Shown piece after piece: positions 26,302 to 34,582 of a stretch of DNA of 64,000 nucleotides. Source of the stretch: Ramlibacter agri. Lineage in GTDB: Bacteria > Pseudomonadota > Gammaproteobacteria > Burkholderiales > Burkholderiaceae_C. The notes beneath the pieces were generated by a model. It was not told the origin of the DNA, did not search any database, and saw only the letters and a program-made list of their open reading frames with translations. Each line of letters begins with the position of its first letter. Within the stretch, counting starts at the first letter, position 1. Both the position numbers and the translations under genes were made by a program. The stretch is from positions 3,286,001 to 3,350,000 of the forward strand of contig NZ_JABBFX010000001.1 in NCBI RefSeq assembly GCF_012927085.1, given 5' to 3'.

Positions 26302-27294
26302 ATGGAAGAACCGCGCGACGCGCTGGCGGCGCCCAGCCACACCGATCCTTATGCCTGGTACGCGCGGCTGCGCGTGCGCAGCCCGCTGGCCTACGATGCC
26401 CAGCTGAAGCTCTGGGTCGTCGCCGGCCCTTACCTGGTGGAGCAAGCGCTGCAGCACCTGCAGCTGCGCGTGCGGCCACCGGCCGAGCCCGTGCCGAAGG
26501 CGCTGCTGGGGCGGCCCACCGGCGATGTGTTCGCGCAGCTGGTGCGCATGAACGACGGCGATTTCCACGCGCGGCACCGGCCCGCGGTCGAAGCCGCGGC
26601 TGCGCGCTTCGCGCCGGCCGCCGTGGCGCAGGCGACGGAAGCGGCGACGCGGGACCTCGCGCCGCGCCTGGAGGCCAACGCGCTGCTGTCCGCGATCCCC
26701 GTGCAAGCAATGGCGCGGCTGCTGGGCGTGGCGGGCGCGTCCCTGGATCGCACGGTGGAGTGGGTGCACGAGTTCACTCGCGGCATCGGGCCCGGGGTGG
26801 ATGCGGACACGCTGGAGCGCTCCGATACGGCAGCGCGTGCGCTGCTGGCGCAAGGCGAGCGGGACGGCCTGCAGCCTTTCGCCGCCGCGAACCGCATCGC
26901 CTTCATGCAGCAGTCGCTGGATGCGACGGCGGGCTTGATCGGCAATGCGGTGTGCGCGGCGCTGCGGCAAGGGGAAGAGGCGCCGGATGCCGGCGAGCTG
27001 GTCGCGCACGTGGCGCGGCACGATCCGGCCGTGCACAACACGCGCCGTTTCGCGGCCGCCGATGTCGAATTGGGCGGCGAACGGATCGCCGCTGGAGACG
27101 CGCTGTTGCTGCTGCTGGTGAACGAGCATCCTTTCGGCGGCGGTGCGCATGCGTGCCCCGGGGATCGCATTGCGTTGCAGATCGCGGTGTCGGCGCTGCG
27201 GACGCTGCAGGTGCTCGAGCCTCTTCAGGACAAGTTCCGGGCGGTGCGCGGCTATCGGCCATTGCCCAACGCGCGGATTCCCGTGTTCTCGTAG
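26302..27294 (+). CDS. Shortened cytochrome P450-like protein with altered core motifs
   Basis: A 330-residue protein, well below the usual 380-420. The heme-thiolate loop FGGGAHACPGDRIALQIA is intact, with the heme-ligand cysteine at 285. Three features are abnormal. The ExxR motif of helix K reads HVAR (236-239). The oxygen-activating AGxxT of helix I reads AGLIG (210-214). The meander between helix K and the heme loop is about 20 residues short, since LLLLLVNEH runs directly into PFGGG. The reading frame is open throughout. It may be a heme protein that is not a monooxygenase, or a decaying P450. It precedes an ABM-domain gene and faces an ArsR regulator. Confidence 0.75.
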   Translation: MEEPRDALAAPSHTDPYAWYARLRVRSPLAYDAQLKLWVVAGPYLVEQALQHLQLRVRPPAEPVPKALLGRPTGDVFAQLVRMNDGDFHARHRPAVEAAAARFAPAAVAQATEAATRDLAPRLEANALLSAIPVQAMARLLGVAGASLDRTVEWVHEFTRGIGPGVDADTLERSDTAARALLAQGERDGLQPFAAANRIAFMQQSLDATAGLIGNAVCAALRQGEEAPDAGELVAHVARHDPAVHNTRRFAAADVELGGERIAAGDALLLLLVNEHPFGGGAHACPGDRIALQIAVSALRTLQVLEPLQDKFRAVRGYRPLPNARIPVFS

Positions 27295-27319
27295 CGTCGA
27301 ACAACAAGCAGAGGAAATC

Positions 27320-27664
27320 ATGGTCACCGTCATCTTCGAAGTCTGGCCGCACCCCGAACACAAGCAGGGCTACCTGGACTGGGCCGCGGAGCTCAAGGAG
27401 GAGCTCGTGAAGATGGAGGGCTTCCTCTCCATCGAGCGCTTCCAGAGCCTCACCGAACCCGGCAAGCTGCTGTCGCTGCAATTCTGGCGCGACGAGCAGT
27501 GCCTGCAGGCCTGGCGCAACCTGGAAGCGCACCGCGCCGCGCAGTCCGCCGGCCGGCGCACGATGTTCCGCGAATACCGGCTGCGCGTCGCCGAGGTCCT
27601 GCGCGATTATGGCAAGACGGAGCGCGAGGAAGCCCCGGCGGATTCCCGCCGGGTGCACGGCTGA
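27320..27664 (+). CDS. Antibiotic biosynthesis monooxygenase (ABM) domain protein
   Basis: A 114-residue protein with a single ABM ferredoxin-like fold: MVTVIFEVWPHPEHKQGYLD at the start, MEGFLSIERFQSLTEPGKLL in the middle and SLQFWRDEQCLQAWRNLEAH after it. ABM proteins are small dimeric cofactor-free oxygenases or heme-degrading enzymes, and many are uncharacterised. GAGGAAATC provides the ribosome site. The gene lies 25 bp after the P450-like gene, making a two-gene unit. Its stop directly abuts that of the convergent molybdenum hydroxylase gene. Confidence 0.85.
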   Translation: MVTVIFEVWPHPEHKQGYLDWAAELKEELVKMEGFLSIERFQSLTEPGKLLSLQFWRDEQCLQAWRNLEAHRAAQSAGRRTMFREYRLRVAEVLRDYGKTEREEAPADSRRVHG

Positions 27665-29845
27665 TCAGGCCAGCAAGGGCTGCACGCGCTCGCGCGTGAA
27701 AGGCACGCTGCGCACGCGCCTGCCGGTCGCATCGAAGACGGCATTGGCCAGTGCCGCCGGCACCGGCGCGGCGGCCGCTTCGCCCGCGCCCAGCGGCGGC
27801 TGGTCCAGGCGCTGCACCAGCTCGATGTCCAGCCGCGGCACCTCCGGGAAACGCAGCAGGGGATAGCCGCGCCAGTCGACGCTGGTCACGCGGCTGCGGT
27901 CGAAGGTGGTCTCCTCGTGCAAGGTACGCGACAAGGTCTGCAGGATGTTGCCCTCCACCTGTGCCCGCACCGCATCGGGGTTGATCATCAGCCCGCAGTC
28001 GTGCACGCAGGCCACGCGCAGCACGCGGATCTCTCCGCTCTTGCGGTCCACCGCCACGTCCATGCCCATCGCGACGAAGGTCTCGTTGTGCTTGTAGTGG
28101 ATGTAGGCCATGCCGCGCCCGCGGCCCTGGCCGGCGGCGCCCGCACGCGTCTCCCACTTCATCAGGCGTGCGAGCCGCTCGACCACTTCGCGCCCGCGCG
28201 GCTGCGCCAGGTCGCGCAAGCGGAATTGCAGCGGATCCACGTTGGCGCGCGCGGCCAGTTCGTCGACGAAGCTCTCCACCGCGAAGCAGTTGCCCACCTT
28301 GCCCGGCGCGCGGATGTTGGACGGCCGCAGCGGCGAGCCCTCGATCCAGTGCACGTGCACCCGCATCGCCTTGGCACCGTAAGGCGGATCGCCGTTCTGC
28401 GACACCAGCCCGGTCGATTGCCCCTTCGGTTGCGGCAGGCCCGCAGCGACAGGTGAGAGCAGGGGGATCCACGCCAGGTTGGCCGTCGCGCGCGGCAGCC
28501 ACATCTCGGTGGACCAGGCGTCGATGCCGCCTTCGGGCGTCAGGCTGGCGCTGATCTCCAGCAGCTGCGGGGGCCCCTTGGGGTCCCAGCCAAGTTCGTC
28601 TTCGCGGCTCCATTGCACCCGCACCGGCTTGCCGAGCGCCTTCGACAGCATCGCGGCTTCGACGCTGGCATCGTCATGCCCGTTCATGCCGTAGCAGCCG
28701 GCGCCGTCGAGGTAGATGGTGCGGACCCTGGCCTGCTCCAGGCCCAGCGCCGCGGCGCAGGAGACGACCAGCCGGTGGCTGGCCTGCGAAGCGGTCCAGA
28801 TGGTCGCGCCATCGCTGCGCACGTCCGCGACCGAACACGACGGGCCCATCGACGCATGCGACTGCAGCGGCCAGTAGTAGCTGGCGTGCAGCTTGCGCGC
28901 GTCGCCGGCCAGCGCTTCCAGCCGGGTCTTGTCGCCCTTGTCGACCAGAGTTTCCTCGGCCACGAAAGGCCCCGAGCGCGCCCAGTCGGCGACCTTCTGG
29001 CTGGAGGGCAGCGGCTCGTTCTCGCTCCATTGCGTCTTCAGCTCGCGCGAGGCGCGGATCGCGGCCCATTCATCCGGCGCGGCGACGGCCAGGAAGTCGT
29101 TGACGCGCACCACGCGCACGTCCGGCAACTGCGCGACCGAGCCTTCGTCGACGGCCAGCAGCTTCGCGCCGATTGCCGGCGGCCGGATCACGCGCGCATG
29201 CAGCATGCCCGGCACGGCGAAATCGTGCATCCACACATGCTGGCCGGTGACCTTGGCCGGCAGGTCGGGCCGGGGCAGCGACTTGCCGACGATCTCGTAC
29301 TGCGCGGGCGGCTTCAGCGGCGCGTTGGCGTCGACCGCCAGCTTCTGCAGCGGCAGCTCGGTCCAGGCGATGCTGCGGCCGTCGGCGCCCAGCACGCGGC
29401 CGTCGCGCAGCTTCAAGGTGGAAGCTTCCACGCCCCAGCGCTGCGCGGCCTGCGCCAGCAGCGCTTCGCGCATCGTGGCTGCGGCGCGGCGCAGTTCGAC
29501 GCCGCCGCGCATCACGCCGGTGCTGCCGGCGGTGGGGCCCTGGTTGGGCGTGAGCGCGCTGTCGCCCTCGATCAATTCGATGCGGTTCACCGGCAAGGTG
29601 AGTTCTTCGCCCACCATCTGCCGCATGGAGATGCGGTGGCCGGTGCCCAGGTCCACCTTGCCGGAGTAGACGACCAGCGTGCCGTCCGGGCGCAGCGCGA
29701 GGAAGGAATCGGCCTGGTCCAGCGGCAGCGCGCCGCGTGGCGCCTGCTGCTGTCCGTAGGCGGGAAGACCCAGCAGCGAGAAGCCGACGATGCAGACGCT
29801 GCCCTTCAGCAGTTCGCGGCGCGAGAGCGTGACGGCTGCCATCAT
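27665..29845 (-). CDS. Molybdenum hydroxylase large subunit (IorB-like)
   Basis: A 726-residue molybdopterin-binding subunit of the xanthine dehydrogenase/isoquinoline 1-oxidoreductase family. The N-terminus is a Tat signal (SRRELLKGSVCIVGFSLLGL), so the complex is probably assembled in the cytoplasm and exported folded. Family motifs include VDLGTGHRISMRQMVGEELT, GPTAGSTGVMRGG, and GGRA-type molybdopterin regions. The ATG at 29845 overlaps the small-subunit stop (ATGA); the next codon is also ATG and better spaced from AAGGAG. It is the last gene of the oxalate operon. Two-subunit members usually pass electrons to a cytochrome, but no cytochrome gene is adjacent. The substrate is unknown. 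Confidence 0.88.
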   Translation of the reverse strand: MMAAVTLSRRELLKGSVCIVGFSLLGLPAYGQQQAPRGALPLDQADSFLALRPDGTLVVYSGKVDLGTGHRISMRQMVGEELTLPVNRIELIEGDSALTPNQGPTAGSTGVMRGGVELRRAAATMREALLAQAAQRWGVEASTLKLRDGRVLGADGRSIAWTELPLQKLAVDANAPLKPPAQYEIVGKSLPRPDLPAKVTGQHVWMHDFAVPGMLHARVIRPPAIGAKLLAVDEGSVAQLPDVRVVRVNDFLAVAAPDEWAAIRASRELKTQWSENEPLPSSQKVADWARSGPFVAEETLVDKGDKTRLEALAGDARKLHASYYWPLQSHASMGPSCSVADVRSDGATIWTASQASHRLVVSCAAALGLEQARVRTIYLDGAGCYGMNGHDDASVEAAMLSKALGKPVRVQWSREDELGWDPKGPPQLLEISASLTPEGGIDAWSTEMWLPRATANLAWIPLLSPVAAGLPQPKGQSTGLVSQNGDPPYGAKAMRVHVHWIEGSPLRPSNIRAPGKVGNCFAVESFVDELAARANVDPLQFRLRDLAQPRGREVVERLARLMKWETRAGAAGQGRGRGMAYIHYKHNETFVAMGMDVAVDRKSGEIRVLRVACVHDCGLMINPDAVRAQVEGNILQTLSRTLHEETTFDRSRVTSVDWRGYPLLRFPEVPRLDIELVQRLDQPPLGAGEAAAAPVPAALANAVFDATGRRVRSVPFTRERVQPLLA

Positions 29846-30312
29846 GCTTCTCCTTGTCCGGACGCCCGCGCGATCGCTTTCAGCACGCGGTCCTGCGAGC
29901 CGCAGCGGCACAGGTTGCCGCCCAGCGCGGCCTGCGCCTGCTCGCGCGTGGGCCGCGGCGTGCGCTGCAGCAGCGCCACCGAGGTCATGACCATGCCGTT
30001 GGTGCAGTAGCCGCATTGCGCCGCCTGTTCGGCGATGAAGGCCGCTTGCACGGGATGCGGCTTCTCCGGCGTGCCCAGGCCTTCGTTGGTGGTGATCGCG
30101 TGCCCGGCGGCGTCGGACAGCTTCAGCAGGCAGGAGCGCACTGGGCTGCCATCGAGCAGCACGGTGCAGGCGCCGCACTGGCCCAGCCCGCAGCCGAACT
30201 TGGCGGCGTGCAGGCCCAGCGTGTTGCGCAGGGCGTAGAGCAGCGGCATGTCGCCGTCCCAGGCGTCCACCTCGCGCGGGGCGCCGTTCACTGTCAAGCG
30301 GTAGCTGGCCAT
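29842..30312 (-). CDS. [2Fe-2S] small subunit of molybdenum hydroxylase (IorA-like)
   Basis: A 156-residue iron-sulphur protein with two cluster domains. The plant-type cluster is GCGLGQCGACTVLLDG plus a downstream cysteine (VRSCLLKL). The second cluster is CGYCTNGM..LCRCGSQDRV. It moves electrons from the molybdenum site of the large subunit. An AGGAGGTGACC ribosome site precedes the ATG at 30312. There is no signal peptide, so it would be carried out by the Tat signal of its partner. It is co-transcribed with the NuoE/F-like gene 34 bp upstream. Confidence 0.92.
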   Translation of the reverse strand: MASYRLTVNGAPREVDAWDGDMPLLYALRNTLGLHAAKFGCGLGQCGACTVLLDGSPVRSCLLKLSDAAGHAITTNEGLGTPEKPHPVQAAFIAEQAAQCGYCTNGMVMTSVALLQRTPRPTREQAQAALGGNLCRCGSQDRVLKAIARASGQGEA

Positions 30313-30346
30313 GGTCACCTCCTGGGCAGACGGAGGCGACGGTACT

Positions 30347-31144
30347 TCAATTCGCGTACGACTGGAAGTCCTCGCGGCCGTGGCCGCCGGTCGCGGCGAA
30401 CCACTCGGGGCCATGCTCCAGCAGCACCCGCAAGCCGAACAGGGTTTCGAAGTCCTGCGCCAGCGCGGAGGCGTCGCCTGCGCTGCGCAGCTCGAGGCGC
30501 GGCAGGGCGGGCGAGGGCGGCTCGGCCTGCAGCCTGGCGAGCTCCTGCAGCAGCAGCGCGCGGCAGCCATGCCAGGCCGGGTGCAGCACGGCGCAGGCGC
30601 TGGCGCTGCCGCAAGCCCAGGCGGCGATCAGCAGCCCTTCCAGCAGGCGGTGCGGGTCGCGCTCCAGCCGGGAGCGGTGGCGGAAGTCGGAGGCATCGAC
30701 GGCGAGCAGCCGTACCCCCTGCTTGCGGGCGCCGCGCCACTGGCGCGCGGCCGGCAGGCCGGCGGCGGCCAGGGCGGCGATGACGAAGCGCGCTTCGCGC
30801 TCGCCCTTGAGGCACTGCTCCAGCATCGCGTAGCCGCCGGCGGCGCGGTATTGCGACAGGCCGATGTAGCCCTCGGGTTCGTGCGTGACGCTGCCGTCCT
30901 GGACGCAATCGATGACGCGCTGCGCCGTGGCGCAGGCCACCGGGAATTGGCCGACCATCGCAGCCGGCGCCTGGTCGCAGCGGCCGATGCAGCCGGCCGG
31001 CTGCACCGGGATTTCGCGCCCCAGCAGGGGCGGCAGCTTGTGCAGCAGTCCCGGCGCACCGGCCGCCACGCAGGACGCGCCGGTGCAGACGTGGACCGTG
31101 ACGGCAGGCCCTGTTTCAGCCTTGCGCCGCCCGCGGCTGGCCAT
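30347..31144 (-). CDS. Shortened NuoE/NuoF-like fusion protein with [2Fe-2S] domain
   Basis: A 265-residue protein. The N-terminus is a thioredoxin-like ferredoxin with Cys20, Cys25, Cys52 and Cys56, as in NuoE or FdsG. A NuoF/FdsB-like region follows: YRAAGGYAMLEQCLKGE, then GLPAARQWRGARKQG where NuoF has GLRGRGGAGFPTGLKW, then LLAVDASDFRHRSRLERDPH and EGLLIAAWACGSASA. The glycine-rich FMN-binding loop is therefore lost, and the ICGEETAL segment and C-terminal 4Fe-4S domain are missing. It may be an electron-transfer adaptor rather than an NADH dehydrogenase. It is 3 bp from the acyl-CoA ligase gene, firmly inside the operon. Confidence 0.7.
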   Translation of the reverse strand: MASRGRRKAETGPAVTVHVCTGASCVAAGAPGLLHKLPPLLGREIPVQPAGCIGRCDQAPAAMVGQFPVACATAQRVIDCVQDGSVTHEPEGYIGLSQYRAAGGYAMLEQCLKGEREARFVIAALAAAGLPAARQWRGARKQGVRLLAVDASDFRHRSRLERDPHRLLEGLLIAAWACGSASACAVLHPAWHGCRALLLQELARLQAEPPSPALPRLELRSAGDASALAQDFETLFGLRVLLEHGPEWFAATGGHGREDFQSYAN

Positions 31145-31147
31145 GCC

Positions 31148-33289
31148 TCACAGCAGGCCGGCCGCCCGCGCCCACTGGTACTTGGCGCCCAGCACTTCCA
31201 CCGGCAGTTCGGTGGAGTACGCATAGGCGGGGATGCCGTTCTCGTACAGGTACTGCGCGGCTTCCTCGACCTCCACGTCGCCCGCGAGCGAGGCGACCAC
31301 GGGCTTGACCTTGCCCTTCTCCTTCATCTCGTTGACCACCTGCACCATGTTGCGCGCGAACACCATGGGCGGCGTCACGATGGTGTGCCAGTAGCCCAGG
31401 ATCAGCGCGTGGATGCGGTCGTCCTCCAGGCCCAGGCGCACCGTGTTCATGTAGGTGATGGGCGGCTCGCCGCCGGTGATGTCCACCGGGTTGCCGGCCG
31501 CGCCGAAGGGCGGGATGAACTTGCGGAAAGCCGCGTCCAGGTCGGCCGGCATGGGCTTGAGCAGCTTCAGGCCGTTGTCCACGCAGGCGTCGGACAGCAG
31601 CACGCCGGAGCCGCCGGCGCCCGTGATGATGACCACGTTCTCGCCCTTGGGCGTGGGCAGGATGGGCACGCCGCGCGACAGCTCCAGCATCTGGCGCAGG
31701 CTGCGGGCGCGGATGACGCCGGACTGCTTGAGGACGTCCTCGTAGATCTTGTCAGTGCCGGCCACGGCGCCGGTGTGCGACGCCGCGGCGGCGGCGCCCA
31801 TGGCGGTGCGGCCCGCCTTGAGCATGATCACCGGCTTCTTCTTCGACACGCGCTTGGCGACTTCGGCGAAGGCGCGGCCGTCCTTCAGGTCCTCGGCGTG
31901 CTGGGCGATCACCTTCGTGTTGTCGTCCTGCTCGAAGAAGAGGAGCAGGTCGTCCTCGTCGATGTCCGACTTGTTGCCCAGGCCGACGATGGCCGACACG
32001 CCCATCTTGGCGGAGCGCGAGAAGCCGATGATGGCCATGCCGATGCCGCCGGACTGCGAGCTGAGGGCCGTGGAGCCCTTGACGTCGTAGGCCGTGCAGA
32101 AGGTGGCGCACAGGTTCGCCGGCGTGTAGTAGAAGCCGTAGATGTTGGGCCCCATCAGGCGGATGTTGTACTCGCGCCCGATCCGCTGCAGTTCCTCCTG
32201 GCCTTCGATGTTGCCCGTCTCGCCGAAGCCGGACGGGATGAGGATGGCGCCGGCGATCTTCTTCTCGCCGCATTCCTTGAGGGCGGCGGCCACCAGCGGG
32301 GCGGGGATCGCGAACACCGCGGTGTCGATGTCGCCCGGAACGTCCTTCACGCTCTTGTAGGCCGTGAGGCCCATGATCTCGCCGCCCTTGGGCGTGATCG
32401 GATAGATCTTGCCCTGGTAGCCGCCGTTGATCAGGTTCTTCATCACCGAGTTGCCGATCTTGCCGGCCTGGTCGGACGCGCCGATCACCGCTACCGCCTT
32501 CGGCTTCATGATGCGGTTCATGGACGTGACGACGGCCTTCTCGTCCGGGCGGTAGCGCGGCTCCTTCGGGGCGAAGTTGACCACGATGCGCACGTCGGCC
32601 GCGATGGCGCCGGTTTCGCTGGCGAACACCGGGTTCAGGTCCATCTCCGAGATCTCGGGGAAGTCGTGCACCAGCTGCGACACGCGCACGATGATGTCCT
32701 GCACCGCCTCGCGGTTCACCGGCTTGCCGCCGCGCACGCCCTTCAGCATCTCGCTCGCCTGGATGCCATCCAGCATCGAGGCCGCGTCTTCCATGGTGGC
32801 CGGGGCCAGGCGGAAGGTGACGTCCTTCAGCACCTCCACCAGCACGCCGCCCATGCCGAAGGCCACGAGCTTGCCGAAGCTGTTGTCGGTCATCGCGCCG
32901 ACGATCACCTCCTGGCCGCCCTTGATCATCTGCTGGACCTGCACGCCGAGGATCTTGGCGTCGGCCTTGTACTTCTTCGCGTTGGCGATGATCTGCTCGT
33001 AGGCGGTGGCGGCCTCGTCGGCGTTCTTCAGGCCCACCATCACGCCGCCGGCTTCCGTCTTGTGCAGGATGTCGGGCGAGACGATCTTCATCACCACGGG
33101 AAAGCCCATGGAACTGGCCAGCTTGGAGGCTTCCGCCGCGCTCGTGGACACCGCCTCCTTCGGCACCGCGATGCCATAGGCCTCGCAGACCACCTTGCCT
33201 TCCGGCGCCGTCAGCGCGTCGCGCCCGGCCTTCTTGACTGCATCGAGGACCTGGCGGACCTTGGCCTTGTCACCCTGGAAGTTGCCCAT
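31148..33289 (-). CDS. ADP-forming acyl-CoA synthetase (acetate-CoA ligase family), beta-alpha order
   Basis: A 713-residue fusion. The ATP-grasp (beta) domain comes first and contains ILHKTEAGGV with the phosphate-relay histidine. The CoA-binding domain follows (AVAVIGASDQAGKIGNSV), then the succinyl-CoA-synthetase-like domain with the other active-site histidine in AAASHTGAVAGTDKIYEDVL. Many bacterial relatives have the opposite, alpha-beta order. The enzyme couples an acyl-CoA plus ADP and phosphate to acid plus ATP, or the reverse. Lying 19 bp after frc, it could activate oxalate or conserve energy from formyl-CoA; both are inference. Confidence 0.88.
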   Translation of the reverse strand: MGNFQGDKAKVRQVLDAVKKAGRDALTAPEGKVVCEAYGIAVPKEAVSTSAAEASKLASSMGFPVVMKIVSPDILHKTEAGGVMVGLKNADEAATAYEQIIANAKKYKADAKILGVQVQQMIKGGQEVIVGAMTDNSFGKLVAFGMGGVLVEVLKDVTFRLAPATMEDAASMLDGIQASEMLKGVRGGKPVNREAVQDIIVRVSQLVHDFPEISEMDLNPVFASETGAIAADVRIVVNFAPKEPRYRPDEKAVVTSMNRIMKPKAVAVIGASDQAGKIGNSVMKNLINGGYQGKIYPITPKGGEIMGLTAYKSVKDVPGDIDTAVFAIPAPLVAAALKECGEKKIAGAILIPSGFGETGNIEGQEELQRIGREYNIRLMGPNIYGFYYTPANLCATFCTAYDVKGSTALSSQSGGIGMAIIGFSRSAKMGVSAIVGLGNKSDIDEDDLLLFFEQDDNTKVIAQHAEDLKDGRAFAEVAKRVSKKKPVIMLKAGRTAMGAAAAASHTGAVAGTDKIYEDVLKQSGVIRARSLRQMLELSRGVPILPTPKGENVVIITGAGGSGVLLSDACVDNGLKLLKPMPADLDAAFRKFIPPFGAAGNPVDITGGEPPITYMNTVRLGLEDDRIHALILGYWHTIVTPPMVFARNMVQVVNEMKEKGKVKPVVASLAGDVEVEEAAQYLYENGIPAYAYSTELPVEVLGAKYQWARAAGLL

Positions 33290-33308
33290 GGCTTTCTCCT
33301 TGAGAGAG

Positions 33309-34556
33309 TTAAATCACTTTGGACTGGCGCAGCTCGGCGATCTGGTCCTTGCCGAAACCCAGTTGCGCCAGCACTTCATCGGTGTGCTCGCCCAGCAGGG
33401 GCGAGCGCGTGACTTCGGTGGGGCTGTCCGACAGCTTGATCGGGTTGCCCACGCTCAGGTACTTGCCGCGCTTGGGGTGGTCCACTTCGACCACGGTGCC
33501 GGTGGCGCGCAGCGACTCCTCGTTGGCCAGCTCCTTCATCGACAGGATCGGGCCGCAGGGGATGTCGTACTCGTTCAGGATCTCCATCGCCTCGAACTTG
33601 GTCTTGGTCTTGGTCCATTCCTCGATGCGCGAGAAGATGGTCTTCAGGTGCGGCAGGCGTGCCTTGGGCGTGGCGTAGCTGGGGTCGGTGATCCAGGTCT
33701 CTTCGCCGATGACCTTGCAGATCTTTTCCCACACCGGGGCCTGCGTGATGAAGTAGATGTAGGCGTTGGGATCATGCTGCCAGCCCTTGCACTTCAGGAT
33801 CCAGCCCGGCTGGCCGCCACCCGACGCATTGCCCGCGCGCGGCACCGCTTCGCCGAACTCGCCTTCGGGGTATTGCGGGTACTCCTCCATCACGCCCTTG
33901 CGGTCCAGGCGCTGCTGGTCGCGCAGCTTCACGCGGCACAGGTTCAGCACGGCGTCCTGCATGGCCGCCTGCACGCGCTGGCCCTTGCCGGTGGCCTGGC
34001 GCTGGTACAGCGCGGTGACGATGCCCAGGCACAGGTGCAGGCCGGTGCCGCTGTCGCCGATCTGCGCGCCGGTGACGATGGGCGGGCCGTCGTCGAAGCC
34101 GGTGGTGGAAGCGGCGCCGCCGGCGCACTGCGCCACGTTCTCGTAGACCTTGCAGTCCTCGTAGGGGCCGGGGCCGAAGCCCTTGATCGAAGCGACGATC
34201 ATGCGCGGGTTGATCTGCTGGATGCGGTCCCAGCTGAAGCCCATGCGGTCCAGCGCGCCGGGCGCGAAGTTCTCCACCAGCACGTCGCAATGCTTGATCA
34301 GCTCGATCAGCACTTCCTTGCCCTTGGGGCTCTTGGTGTCCAGCGTGATGGAGCGCTTGTTGTGGTTCAGCATCGTGAAGTAGAGGCTGTCCACGCCGTC
34401 GATGTCGCGCAGCTGCTGCCGCGTGACGTCGCCTTCACCCGCCTTCTCGACCTTGATGACGTCCGCGCCGAACCATGCCAGCAGCTGCGTGCAGGTGGGA
34501 CCCGACTGCACGTGCGTGAAGTCGAGGATCTTGACGCCTTCGAGTGCTTTGCCCAT
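33309..34556 (-). CDS. frc: Formyl-CoA:oxalate CoA-transferase
   Basis: A 415-residue family III CoA-transferase, essentially the length of E. coli Frc (416). It opens [20 protein letters not shown] and has [16 protein letters not shown], the catalytic aspartate near residue 168 in [17 protein letters not shown], and the Frc-type [17 protein letters not shown] loop. It swaps CoA from formyl-CoA to oxalate, giving oxalyl-CoA and formate in the cytoplasm. GGAG upstream of the ATG supports the start. It is 26 bp downstream of oxc, the enzyme that makes formyl-CoA, which makes the assignment strong. Confidence 0.95.
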   Translation of the reverse strand: MGKALEGVKILDFTHVQSGPTCTQLLAWFGADVIKVEKAGEGDVTRQQLRDIDGVDSLYFTMLNHNKRSITLDTKSPKGKEVLIELIKHCDVLVENFAPGALDRMGFSWDRIQQINPRMIVASIKGFGPGPYEDCKVYENVAQCAGGAASTTGFDDGPPIVTGAQIGDSGTGLHLCLGIVTALYQRQATGKGQRVQAAMQDAVLNLCRVKLRDQQRLDRKGVMEEYPQYPEGEFGEAVPRAGNASGGGQPGWILKCKGWQHDPNAYIYFITQAPVWEKICKVIGEETWITDPSYATPKARLPHLKTIFSRIEEWTKTKTKFEAMEILNEYDIPCGPILSMKELANEESLRATGTVVEVDHPKRGKYLSVGNPIKLSDSPTEVTRSPLLGEHTDEVLAQLGFGKDQIAELRQSKVI

Positions 34557-34582
34557 TGCTTGCTCCAGATGTTGAATTTCGT

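Noticed and set aside
30347..31144. The NuoE/F-like gene as a frameshifted pseudogene of FdsGB.
   Set aside because: The frame is uninterrupted, it sits in a tight operon and all four ferredoxin cysteines are kept; a functional reduced protein is more likely, though decay cannot be excluded.
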